Shown in pieces: positions 8,493 through 16,185 of a stretch of DNA of 64,000 bases (its first letter is position 1; each line of letters begins with the position of its first letter). The notes under the pieces are model-generated. The model did not search any database and was not told where the DNA came from. It was given only the letters and a program-made list of their open reading frames with translations. A program made the position numbers and the translations under genes. The DNA is from JBBRBB01 sp038206235 (GTDB lineage: Bacteria > Bacteroidota > Bacteroidia > Chitinophagales > Chitinophagaceae): assembly GCA_038206235.1 (NCBI GenBank), contig JBBRBB010000011.1, positions 58,277-122,276 of the forward strand. The letters are read 5' to 3'.

Positions 8493-9365
8493 TTAATCAG
8501 GAATATATTGAAACCTGTGTATCACTAATGCTGCATTCTGCTTGTTTGCAGGAGCATCGCCTTTGCCATCGCCATTTTCATCAAAGAGCCAAAAATTAAT
8601 GTGTGGTCTTGTATCGCTTTGCGGATGGGGAATTACAACAGAGTTGCTTGTTGCATTTCCCTCTTTTGCTGTACGCGGCGGATTGGTATCATCAAACACA
8701 AAGCGGAATAATAGCGTTGCGGCAGTTGTATCATCTCCTGTATGTGTTTCAAAAATTACTTTATCGGGTTGCCAGTTAATAATATGTGTGGAATAACCAT
8801 TTGCATCATATATAATGTTTGATGCCGGTGTATAATTCCGCTCACTATATACACCACCTCGTGTTGGCTGCACAGAATATAAAGTAGTGATGTTTTTATT
8901 TGCATCGCCCCATTTAGAAAATTCTAAATCAAGCTCGCTGTTTGCATCTGTTTGAAAACTGTAGTTATCCCATGTAAATAATCCGGGAACTATTTTCTCA
9001 TCATAATTTTCCAAATTACCCTTTGTAACATAAATATATTTGCCATAGCCTGTGGTGTTGGTTGTATAAACTTCGCTGCATCCCCATTTACCCAAAGCCT
9101 TTTGTATGTTCAGTTGCAAGTCTCCATTCGCATCAATAAAAACATTCAGGGAATTACTGGAAAAATAATTTCCACCCGGACCTTGCCTTGCATTTCCCGT
9201 AGAACGAACCTGCCATTGATAACCGGAAAAGTTGATTGTTCTTACATTCATTTGTTCCTGCTTACCATTTGCAAGGTTATGGTCTGCATCATTTACAACC
9301 TCTTTTTTGTAACAGGAAGAAAGGATAATGCCAAAACAGACAAGTATGGTGAATGCAACTTTCAT
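8493..9365 (-). CDS. Lipoprotein with GH16-like laminarinase/lectin fold
   Basis: 290 residues from the ATG at 9365, chosen over the upstream in-frame ATG (9410) because it opens a lipoprotein signal with lipobox ILSSC (Cys18). The mature part looks like a glycoside hydrolase 16 jelly roll: GYQWQVRS, GGNYFSSNSLNVFID, an E-x-D-x-E motif (Glu144, Asp146, Glu148) in SELDLEFSKWGD, and a Trp-rich C-terminal strand. With the catalytic triad present it may cleave beta-glucans, but carbohydrate binding alone is possible. It starts 50 nt after feoB on the same strand. Confidence 0.7.
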   Translation of the reverse strand: MKVAFTILVCFGIILSSCYKKEVVNDADHNLANGKQEQMNVRTINFSGYQWQVRSTGNARQGPGGNYFSSNSLNVFIDANGDLQLNIQKALGKWGCSEVYTTNTTGYGKYIYVTKGNLENYDEKIVPGLFTWDNYSFQTDANSELDLEFSKWGDANKNITTLYSVQPTRGGVYSERNYTPASNIIYDANGYSTHIINWQPDKVIFETHTGDDTTAATLLFRFVFDDTNPPRTAKEGNATSNSVVIPHPQSDTRPHINFWLFDENGDGKGDAPANKQNAALVIHRFQYIPD

Positions 9366-9414
9366 TGTATGAGATTTTTTTGAAATTACATAATTATGAA
9401 CCCACAACAATCAT

Positions 9415-11532
9415 CTAAAATATTTGATATACAATAAAGCTCATCAAATAGGCTAAGCCGGTCATATATACCAATTGTATGATAGGCCATTTCCACGTAC
9501 GTGTTTCACGTTTGGCAACGGCAAGTGTGCTCATGCATTGCATAGCAAACGCATAAAAAACCATAAGTGATAAAGCGGTTGGCAATGTGTAAACCTTACT
9601 GCCATCTTCACGCACAGCAGTTTGCATTTTTTTACGCAGTGTGGAATTATCTTTTGCCTCCACGCTGTATAAAGTTGCCATCGTTCCCACAAAAACTTCT
9701 CTTGCTGCAAAAGAGGTAATGAGAGCAATGCCAATCTTCCAATCGTAGCCAAGAGGTTTTATAACAGGCTCAATCGCCTTTCCCAAAATACCGGCATAAG
9801 AGTTCTGCAATTTTTCTGTGTTGTATTGCCGGTTAATAATTTCATGCTCCACCGGCTGCGAAGTTTGCTGTTGCAGTGCAGCATATTTTTTTTCAACTTC
9901 ATTCATTCGTGATGAAGGTCCATAGCTGCTTAAAAACCATAGAAGCAGGCTTATCATCATAATTACCTTGCCTGCGTCGGTTACGAATATTTTAGCCTTT
10001 TCAATCATGGTGATGCCGATGTTACTCCATCGCGGTGCACGGTACACAGGCAATTCAAGAATAAAAAAACTTTTTTCACTTTGCTTTATTATCTGTTTGA
10101 AAATGTAACTCACAATTAACGCCATCACTACGCCCAGCATATATAAACCCATCATCACTAAACCTTGTAAGCTTAAAAAACCAAGATAATATACATCAGG
10201 AATTACCAGGGCAATTAAGATAGTATATACAGGCAACCTGGCGCTACAACTCATTAATGGTGTAATCAAAATGGTGAGCAGTCTCTCTTTTTTGTTCTCA
10301 ATATTTCGGGCACTCATGATAGCGGGCACTGCACAGGCAAAGCCGCTTATCATAGGCATTACGCTTTTGCCATTCAATCCCACTTTACGCATCAGCTTAT
10401 CACTTAAAAAACTGATCCGTGCCATATAGCCGGTATCTTCCAGCAAAGTGATTAACCCAAATAATATCATTATCTGCGGCACAAAAACCAGTATGCCATT
10501 AAGCCCTGCAATCAATCCATTAATCAGGAGATTGCTCCACCAAACATTAGGTAAAATATTAATGAGCCAGCCCGTAATTGCAGCAAAACTATGGTCAATA
10601 GCATTCATTGGAAATTGTGCAAGCCAGAAAATACTTTGAAATAAAAAAAATAAAACGGCAAGTAAAATAATATACCCCCAAACGCGGTGCAGCAAAATAT
10701 TATCGAGATGCTCTGTGAAAAGCTTGCGCTGCAAGGCATCTGGCTCTACCACATTTTGCTGCATGATTTGCTTTATGCGGCTGTAGCGCTGCAATATTTC
10801 TTCAGCCTGTGTTTTAGCTGCACTAAAATTATTATGAACTTCTATTTGCTCAATTTCATTTTGAAGGTGTGCACTTAGTAGAAAATTTTCATGATTGATG
10901 AGATAATGAATACCTGCATAATCACTCAACGGGGGCAATAATTTTTTTACACCTTCAATTGCAGTTGGTGCAAGCTCTTTATTAGGTATGAAATCCCATT
11001 GCGATGCCACATGATGTTGCTTTGCTGTTTGTGCCAGCGTTTTTTTCAGTTGTGCTATTCCCCTGTTTTTTCTTGGATTCACAGGAACAACAGGAACACC
11101 TAATTCTGTTGCAAGGCCCGCCACATCTACCTCGATTCCTTTTTTGCGGGCAATATCGAGCATGGTTAAAGCAACTACTACGGGATGCTTCAAATCAATT
11201 ATCTGGCTGCAGAATAAAAGATTGCGCTTGAGATTGCTTGCATCGGCAACAAGCAAAATAATGTCGGGCTTTATCTCAGCATCAACCCCCATCATTACTT
11301 TATAAGCAACCCATTCATCGCTTCGTCTCGGATATAAACTATAGGTGCCCGGAAGATCTATTATTAGCGAAGAAAAATTTTCTTCCAGCTTGCAATAACC
11401 CGTTTTCTTATCAACTGTAACACCCGGGAAATTACTTACTTTTTGATTTAAGCCTGTTAAAGCATTAAACAAAGAAGACTTTCCGCTGTTGGGATTGCCT
11501 ACTACTGCGATATTTATTTTTGAAGATGCCAG
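9415..11532 (-). CDS. feoB: Ferrous iron transporter FeoB, start codon non-canonical
   Basis: Fe(II) importer of the inner membrane: N-terminal G domain, helical regulatory domain and a C-terminal membrane domain with two gate repeats (PMISGFACAVPAIMSAR, and the region near ITSFAAREVFVGTMATL). G3 is DLPGTYSL. The first ATG in frame (11472) lies inside the G domain and would remove the P-loop, but the frame is open upstream and encodes NIAVVGNPNSGKSSLFN. Between this and the upstream stop (11542-11544) there is no ATG, GTG or TTG; only CTG (11532) or ATT (11538, 11541) could start. I place the start at the CTG, giving about 705 residues. No feoA is nearby. Confidence 0.85.
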   Translation of the reverse strand: MASSKINIAVVGNPNSGKSSLFNALTGLNQKVSNFPGVTVDKKTGYCKLEENFSSLIIDLPGTYSLYPRRSDEWVAYKVMMGVDAEIKPDIILLVADASNLKRNLLFCSQIIDLKHPVVVALTMLDIARKKGIEVDVAGLATELGVPVVPVNPRKNRGIAQLKKTLAQTAKQHHVASQWDFIPNKELAPTAIEGVKKLLPPLSDYAGIHYLINHENFLLSAHLQNEIEQIEVHNNFSAAKTQAEEILQRYSRIKQIMQQNVVEPDALQRKLFTEHLDNILLHRVWGYIILLAVLFFLFQSIFWLAQFPMNAIDHSFAAITGWLINILPNVWWSNLLINGLIAGLNGILVFVPQIMILFGLITLLEDTGYMARISFLSDKLMRKVGLNGKSVMPMISGFACAVPAIMSARNIENKKERLLTILITPLMSCSARLPVYTILIALVIPDVYYLGFLSLQGLVMMGLYMLGVVMALIVSYIFKQIIKQSEKSFFILELPVYRAPRWSNIGITMIEKAKIFVTDAGKVIMMISLLLWFLSSYGPSSRMNEVEKKYAALQQQTSQPVEHEIINRQYNTEKLQNSYAGILGKAIEPVIKPLGYDWKIGIALITSFAAREVFVGTMATLYSVEAKDNSTLRKKMQTAVREDGSKVYTLPTALSLMVFYAFAMQCMSTLAVAKRETRTWKWPIIQLVYMTGLAYLMSFIVYQIF

Positions 11533-11549
11533 GAAAATAATTTAGCCTG

Positions 11550-11557
11550 CAAAAATA
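11550..11557 (-). promoter_or_regulatory. Candidate -7 box of feoB (TATTTTTG)
   Basis: A perfect TAnnTTTG element on the minus strand, which would place the transcript start about 10 nt before the putative CTG start codon, giving a very short leader. No clear -33 TTG is seen. Confidence 0.4.
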
Positions 11558-11655
11558 TACGCAGGCAGTTACATTGCATTACGAGTTTGGGAGATTTGGG
11601 GGTTGAATTGTTTTATTATTATTTCACATCAATTATAAAGAGGCATAAGGATTGT

Positions 11656-11663
11656 TACATTTG
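11656..11663 (+). promoter_or_regulatory. -7 box (TACATTTG) upstream of the M28 peptidase
   Basis: Matches TAnnTTTG and lies 28 nt before the ATG chosen for the M28 peptidase. It falls inside the longer open frame, which supports the downstream start. Confidence 0.5.
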
Positions 11664-11690
11664 CATCAATTCAATTTGAAAAAATCTTTT

Positions 11691-13334
11691 ATGAAGAAGT
11701 TATTGCTGCTGATTCTTTTTATCCCTGCGCTAACCTTTTCACAAAGCCGCAAAGAAATAAAATCAAAAGCGGCTTCAGATAAAATTACCTTTGCAAATGC
11801 AGAAGCTCATATAAAATATCTTGCAGATGATAAGCTGGAAGGCAGAAGAGCAGGCACCCGCGGCGAGCAACTGGCTATGGAATACATCATCACTCAGTTT
11901 AAAAAAGATGGACTTGCACCTAAGGGCACCAATGGCTTTGTGCAGGAGTTTGAAATTAATGAAGGCAAGCAATTCACAGAAAATGAAAATAAATTTTTAG
12001 TAAATGATAGGCCGCTCGAATTAAAAAAAGATTACTATCCGCTTGCTTTTTCTGAAAATGCAACTGTATCAGGCAGTGCATCTTTATCACTAAGAGAAGA
12101 GGGCGAGCCTTGGTTTTGGGACGTGAAAGATGTTTTGGATGAAAGCAAAGACAATCCTCATTTTGATGTGAACCTTGCCATAAAACAACAGGCTGCACAT
12201 GCTGAAAAAGAAAATGGAAAAGCATTATTTGTTTTCAACAGCTCAACTTCTACAGATAATATTTTGTTTGATAAAAATGATACAACTGCAATCTTTCATA
12301 TACCTGTTGTGTATATTACAAAAGACGGATTACAAAAATATTTTCCAAATGCAACAGACATATACAATATTGAATTGCATGTAAGCCTTGCACCCAAAAA
12401 AACAATTGCGAATAACATAATAGGCTACCTCAATTTTAATGCACCTCAAACAATTATTATTGGCGCTCACTACGACCATTTAGGATTTGGAGACGATGGC
12501 AACAGCCTTGATGGCGCCGGTCAAATTCATAACGGCGCCGATGATAATGCCAGCGGCACTGCAGCGTTAATAGAACTCGGAAGATTATTGCAAAAAACAA
12601 AAGCACGCAATAGCAATTATCTTTTTATTGCTTTTTCCGGTGAAGAGTTAGGATTGCTTGGCTCAAAATACTGGCTGCAGCATCCCTCCTTAAACATTGT
12701 TCCCAATTACATGATTAATATGGATATGGTGGGCAGATACGACAGTAGCCGCAAGCTTACCATCGGCGGCTATGGCACTTCACCGGTGTGGGGGCCTGTG
12801 TTTGCAACAACCACAGATAAAAATCTGGTAATAAAATTCGACAGCAGCGGAAGCGGCCCCAGCGACCACGCTTCATTTTACAGAAATGATATTCCTGTGC
12901 TATTTTTTTTCACCAACAGCCACAGCGATTATCATAAAGCATCAGACGACTGGGATAAAATAAATTTTCGGGGCGAAACAGAAATTATAGATTACATCAT
13001 TAAAGTTATCAATGCTGCCAACGATAAAGGTAAATTGCTTTTCACAAAAACACGTGACCAGGAAATGCGTTCTATATCGCTGCCCGTAACATTAGGCATT
13101 ATGCCCGATTATGGATTCACCGGAACCGGTGTTCGCATTGAGGTGGTAAGCAAAGGCAAAACAGCAGAGCATACAGGTTTGCAGGCAGGCGATGTATTGC
13201 TGCAATTAGGCGAGTATAAATTTGTAGATATGCAAACCTATATGGGTGCACTGCAAAAGTTTAAGAAAGGAGATAAAACTCAAGTGCATTTTAAAAGAAG
13301 TGATAAAGAGATGATGCTTGATGTACAGTTTTAA
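11691..13334 (+). CDS. Secreted M28 family zinc aminopeptidase with PDZ domain
   Basis: 547 residues from the ATG at 11691, which opens a signal peptide (MKKLLLLILFIPALTFSQ). A PA-like insert spans about residues 100-240. Zinc ligands of M28 are visible: GAHYDHLG (about His260), NGADDNASG, SGEELGLLG, NMDMVGR and DYHKASDD. GPSDHASFYR matches the family before the last ligand. A C-terminal PDZ-like domain (about residues 460-547, GIMPDYGFTGTGVRIEVV to the end) is usual in Bacteroidota members. Probably a periplasmic or secreted aminopeptidase; monocistronic. Confidence 0.9.
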   Translation: MKKLLLLILFIPALTFSQSRKEIKSKAASDKITFANAEAHIKYLADDKLEGRRAGTRGEQLAMEYIITQFKKDGLAPKGTNGFVQEFEINEGKQFTENENKFLVNDRPLELKKDYYPLAFSENATVSGSASLSLREEGEPWFWDVKDVLDESKDNPHFDVNLAIKQQAAHAEKENGKALFVFNSSTSTDNILFDKNDTTAIFHIPVVYITKDGLQKYFPNATDIYNIELHVSLAPKKTIANNIIGYLNFNAPQTIIIGAHYDHLGFGDDGNSLDGAGQIHNGADDNASGTAALIELGRLLQKTKARNSNYLFIAFSGEELGLLGSKYWLQHPSLNIVPNYMINMDMVGRYDSSRKLTIGGYGTSPVWGPVFATTTDKNLVIKFDSSGSGPSDHASFYRNDIPVLFFFTNSHSDYHKASDDWDKINFRGETEIIDYIIKVINAANDKGKLLFTKTRDQEMRSISLPVTLGIMPDYGFTGTGVRIEVVSKGKTAEHTGLQAGDVLLQLGEYKFVDMQTYMGALQKFKKGDKTQVHFKRSDKEMMLDVQF

Positions 13335-13337
13335 CTA

Positions 13338-13387
13338 CATGGTCTGACTTCCGCGTGGCGGAACAGGCTGTCCCGGGTATGACCATG
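13338..13387. repeat. Structured repeat, GGTCTGAC family, copy 1
   Basis: Outer arms CATGGTC ... GACCATG enclose the hairpin TTCCGC-GTG-GCGGAA (13349-13363) and the block CAGGCTGTCCCGGGT. Related copies lie at 15925-15974, 15987-16013 and 54643-54671. A separate hairpin TCCCGCC-GGG-GCGGGA follows near 13453. Confidence 0.8.
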
Positions 13388-13523
13388 TAAATTAGTTTAA
13401 AAAGAAAAGAATTTTTTTATGAGCTGGGCTTCAATACTGCTATTAAACATCGTTCCCGCCGGGGCGGGACTCTTTTACGTTCTGTTTTCACTCAACAAAT
13501 AACACAACTTTCATTTACTTTCA

Positions 13524-13958
13524 TTGAAACTGAAACTTGACATAGAAGAACTCACTGAAGATTTTTTCAATAACAGCCGGGTGCTTGGCATCATCACAAC
13601 CGTAAAGAGTTATCATTTCTGCTGGCAGATAAATGCAGCGCTGGGATACAATTTTCGTTTAAATCCGTCAATTGAAATTGAATTACGCAAAAAAAACAGA
13701 ATTTATTTATTTCGTGTGTATCAATTTGCGGAAACAAATAATGCGCTGAATCATTATATTTATCATAATCATTTTGACGGCGAATATCTTTTACCTGAAT
13801 TCAGGCATATAGATTTTTTATGGCTTATGAAAGATGATTTAATTTTTGATGATTATTGCAACCGGCTTATGCAATCAATCAAAAATATCAGCGGAGTACA
13901 ATTGATTACTGAATTGAATGCCGGGAAAATTAAGAATAAGAGCAATTTGATTTTTTAA
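13524..13958 (+). CDS. IPExxxVDY family protein
   Basis: 144 residues, starting at TTG (no ATG is available in frame before the conserved N-terminal KLKLDIEEL). The family signature appears as LLPEFRHIDFLWLM (variant L-P-E-x3-I-D-F). This is a small Bacteroidota protein family of unknown function, often encoded near pyruvate kinase; here it lies 17 nt before a pterin dehydratase gene. Confidence 0.7.
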   Translation: MKLKLDIEELTEDFFNNSRVLGIITTVKSYHFCWQINAALGYNFRLNPSIEIELRKKNRIYLFRVYQFAETNNALNHYIYHNHFDGEYLLPEFRHIDFLWLMKDDLIFDDYCNRLMQSIKNISGVQLITELNAGKIKNKSNLIF

Positions 13959-13975
13959 AACATAAATATAAAAAT

Positions 13976-14239
13976 ATGGAACCTCAAAATAAAACTTCTG
14001 CGCCTGACGGCTGGTCAATAACAAATAATATACTTTACCGGAAATTTGAGTTCTCAGATTTTTCCACCGCCTTTGCATTTATGGTGCGGGTTGCTATGGA
14101 AGCAGAAAAAATGAATCATCATCCTGTATGGACTAATGTTTGGAACAAAGTAGAGATTTGGCTCAGCACGCATGATGCGGGTGATGTGGTTACAGAGAAA
14201 GATAATAAGCTGGCAAATAAAATCAATGGATTAATGTAA
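13976..14239 (+). CDS. 4a-hydroxytetrahydrobiopterin dehydratase (PCD/DCoH family)
   Basis: 87 residues. The family core is intact: EAEKMNHHPVWTNVWNKVEI then WLSTHDAGDVVTEKD, including the catalytic His-His pair and the THDAG motif. Recycles carbinolamine pterins. No phenylalanine hydroxylase gene is in the window. Confidence 0.9.
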   Translation: MEPQNKTSAPDGWSITNNILYRKFEFSDFSTAFAFMVRVAMEAEKMNHHPVWTNVWNKVEIWLSTHDAGDVVTEKDNKLANKINGLM

Positions 14240-14279
14240 GAGCTTGCATTAAAATAATTTTCGTATGCCCACAAAAAAA

Positions 14280-14308
14280 GGCTGCTTCAAAACAAACTTG
14301 AAACAGCC
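14280..14308 (-). terminator. Rho-independent terminator of the 14338-14661 gene
   Basis: GGCTGCTTCAA - AACAAAC - TTGAAACAGCC pairs over 11 positions with one mismatch; on the minus strand it is followed by seven U (A-run at 14273-14279). Confidence 0.8.
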
Positions 14309-14337
14309 CAAATACGAATTATTCAAAAGAGATTCTA

Positions 14338-14661
14338 TCAATTCATCTTTGTTGAATCTTTTGTTGGGGGATAATTTGAAAGCGTATCCATATTGCTGTG
14401 TACGTTATTCGGGATATTTCCTTCATCCGGCACTTTATCCATTTTTTGCGGTAGTGTATCTGTAATATTACCTGGATTTTCTATTGTATTGTCTGGTTTG
14501 TAAGGCGGCTTTGTAACCGGATGCGGCACAGTATCTTTCATAATAGGGAATGACAGAATTTTTTGAGACGACTTGCAAAAGTTATTCTGATTCTTTATAC
14601 CGAACGAACTAAATGCAGCAACAAAAAATATGAGTGCCGCCGAAATAAAAAACTTTTTCAT
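14338..14661 (-). CDS. Small secreted Pro-rich hypothetical protein
   Basis: 107 residues. A clear signal peptide (MKKFFISAALIFFVAAFSSF) precedes a short mature region rich in Pro, Asn, Asp and Thr with no recognisable domain and one Cys. Reality as a gene is supported by the signal peptide and by the intrinsic terminator 30 nt downstream. Function unknown. Confidence 0.6.
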   Translation of the reverse strand: MKKFFISAALIFFVAAFSSFGIKNQNNFCKSSQKILSFPIMKDTVPHPVTKPPYKPDNTIENPGNITDTLPQKMDKVPDEGNIPNNVHSNMDTLSNYPPTKDSTKMN

Positions 14662-14950
14662 AATTAAAATTTTTGAAGATGATTAAATAATTAATGATTT
14701 AGTGAATCCTTATTCAGCTTATCGTAACCACATTGTGAGTAGCTGATAAATATACAAAGTCGGATACGGAAAGCATGAGGACAAAACAATACAGTTTTCT
14801 TCATTGACAGTTTCTTTTAGAGTGATAAACAATTATTTCAATCAATTTGCCTGCCAGCAAAGATTCTATATACTAATGTTACTAATCTGTGGTTTTTTAT
14901 ACACAGAATGGGTGTTGATTTCTTCATATTAATCCCTTATAAATTTTAAA
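14662..14950. other. AT-rich gap with no recognised gene
   Basis: I see no open frame, tandem word or hairpin with U-run here. It probably holds the promoter of the Pro-rich secreted protein gene and the tail of the decayed META gene. Confidence 0.5.
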
Positions 14951-15342
14951 TTAACGAGAGTTATTTCGATGCAATCTACAATGCAAAAAGGCTTTCAAAA
15001 TCTTAAGTGAATAAGAAACCTTATGCCTTTTTAATGGTTTTATTTTTACCTGTCTTGCCCATTTAGATAAAATGGTTTCATTATACATCAGCATTAACAC
15101 ACCGCTCTCTATTTTAAATCCGTTTGTTCTTATCAGGTTATCTAAAATGTTTTTTCATTATAATCTTCACAGGCCTTTTTGGTAGTAATAATATCTTCAT
15201 TAAACAAAAGCCCATCTTCTTTTTTTACAAAGTTTCCGCTCATGCTGTTGCAGCCTGTATTACCGGTAAACCTGCCCCTTTGCAAATCAAAGTTTGCAAC
15301 TATACATGACACTAAAAAAAAGCAATAAGAAAACAGTTGCAT
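14951..15342 (-). pseudogene. META domain (HslJ-like) gene, truncated and frameshifted
   Basis: From the ATG at 15342 a short lipoprotein-type signal (FFLVSC) leads straight into META core sequence: GNTGCNSMSGNF, GLLFNEDIITTKKACEDYNEKTF and a stop at 15142. One added T in ACATTTTAG would continue the domain as TFLDNLIRTNGFKIESGVLM and on to a stop at 14951. The usual N-terminal strand of the META domain (L.G.W.L...) is missing. One frameshift and one internal deletion mark it as decayed. Confidence 0.65.
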
Positions 15343-15462
15343 GATTTTTTTACAAAGGCTTCTTTCAATTTTTCCTGCCCTGCATGTTAAAGGTTGTGTT
15401 GTATTTTTCAAATCCTGATTACGAAATTTCAAAGTGGGTGCATTCAATTAAATGCAAAAAAA

Positions 15463-15483
15463 GGCGGAAAAATATTTTCCGCC
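15463..15483 (-). terminator. Rho-independent terminator of rplS
   Basis: GGCGGAAAA-ATA-TTTTCCGCC is a near-perfect hairpin; on the minus strand it runs into seven U (A-run at 15456-15462), 25 nt after the rplS stop. Confidence 0.85.
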
Positions 15484-15507
15484 AGTCTTGAAATTTTGTA
15501 TGAAGTT

Positions 15508-15858
15508 TTACATTCTCTTTTCTTTAATCCTGGCGCTTTTGCCGCTGAGTTCACGAAGGTAATACAATTTAGAGCGACGCACCTTACCAACTTTATTCAA
15601 AACAACAGAATCAATATTCGGAGATAAGAGTGGAAATATTCTTTCAACGCCTATACCATCAGAAATTTTTCGCACTGCAAATGTAGCCGTTGCGCCTTCA
15701 CCCTGAATCTTAATAACATCTCCTCTAAAACCCTGGATACGCTCTTTACCGCCCTCTATAATTTTATAGTTTACGGTTACATTATCGCCGGCCTTAAATT
15801 TCGGATATTTTTTTGCGGGTGTTAGTTTTTCGTGTACAAACTGAACTGCTGCGTTCAT
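15508..15858 (-). CDS. rplS: 50S ribosomal protein L19
   Basis: 116 residues, the usual L19 length. Conserved blocks: FKAGDNVTVNYKI, GFRGDVIKIQGEG, RKISDGIGVERIFPLLSPN, VRRSKLYYLRELSGKSARIKE. L19 lies at the 30S-50S interface. It stands alone, away from rpsP, rimM and trmD, with its own promoter and terminator. Confidence 0.97.
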   Translation of the reverse strand: MNAAVQFVHEKLTPAKKYPKFKAGDNVTVNYKIIEGGKERIQGFRGDVIKIQGEGATATFAVRKISDGIGVERIFPLLSPNIDSVVLNKVGKVRRSKLYYLRELSGKSARIKEKRM

Positions 15859-15879
15859 GGCTTAAAATTTTTAGGAGGG

Positions 15880-15907
15880 CAAAGGTAATGGCTGAAACCG
15901 CAACCTC
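15880..15907 (-). promoter_or_regulatory. Promoter of rplS (TTTG-N20-TACCTTTG)
   Basis: On the minus strand the -7 box TACCTTTG (15880-15887) is preceded after 20 nt by TTTG. The start codon lies 22 nt downstream. Confidence 0.65.
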
Positions 15908-15924
15908 CAAATAAAGAGCGTAGA

Positions 15925-15974
15925 CCTGGTCTTACTTCCGAAGTTTTCGGAACAGGCTGTCCCGGGTCTGACCA
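15925..15974. repeat. Structured repeat, GGTCTGAC family, copy 2
   Basis: Contains TTCCGAA-GTT-TTCGGAA in place of the hairpin TTCCGC-GTG-GCGGAA of copy 1, so both arms changed together, then the same CAGGCTGTCCCGGGT and TCTGACCA. Confidence 0.8.
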
Positions 15975-15986
15975 ATTTTTAAACTA

Positions 15987-16013
15987 CATGGTCTGGCCAT
16001 CCCGGGTCTGACC
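15987..16013. repeat. Structured repeat, GGTCTGAC family, copy 3 (short)
   Basis: CATGGTCTGG-CCAT followed by CCCGGGTCTGACC. The central hairpin is missing. It sits 13 nt after copy 2. Confidence 0.75.
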
Positions 16014-16070
16014 TCAAATTTTAAATCAACAATCCATTTTCCCAAATCGTTATCAAAACAATCATCAACC

Positions 16071-16157
16071 CTTTACCTATTTACTTATTTACCTATTTAC
16101 CTATTCAACCCTTCAACTCTTCACCCATTCAACTTTTCAACTTATTCAACTTTTCCA
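16071..16157. repeat. Spacer of tandem words TTTACCTA and TTCAACTT
   Basis: About four copies of an 8-nt word (TTTACCTA/TTTACTTA) run into about six copies of CAACTTTT/CAACCCTT-like words, just before the promoter of the MBL/rhodanese gene. Confidence 0.75.
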
Positions 16158-16163
16158 AAAGCC

Positions 16164-16171
16164 TATCTTTG
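16164..16171 (+). promoter_or_regulatory. -7 box (TATCTTTG) of the MBL/rhodanese gene
   Basis: Perfect TAnnTTTG element 14 nt before the ATG at 16186; the leader would be very short. Confidence 0.5.
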
Positions 16172-16185
16172 TAAAAATTTCATTT

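Noticed and set aside
8468..8501. Hairpin CTGATTA...TAATCAG between the three-Cys gene and the GH16-like gene
   Set aside because: The 7-bp AT-rich stem with an 18-nt loop is too weak to call a terminator.
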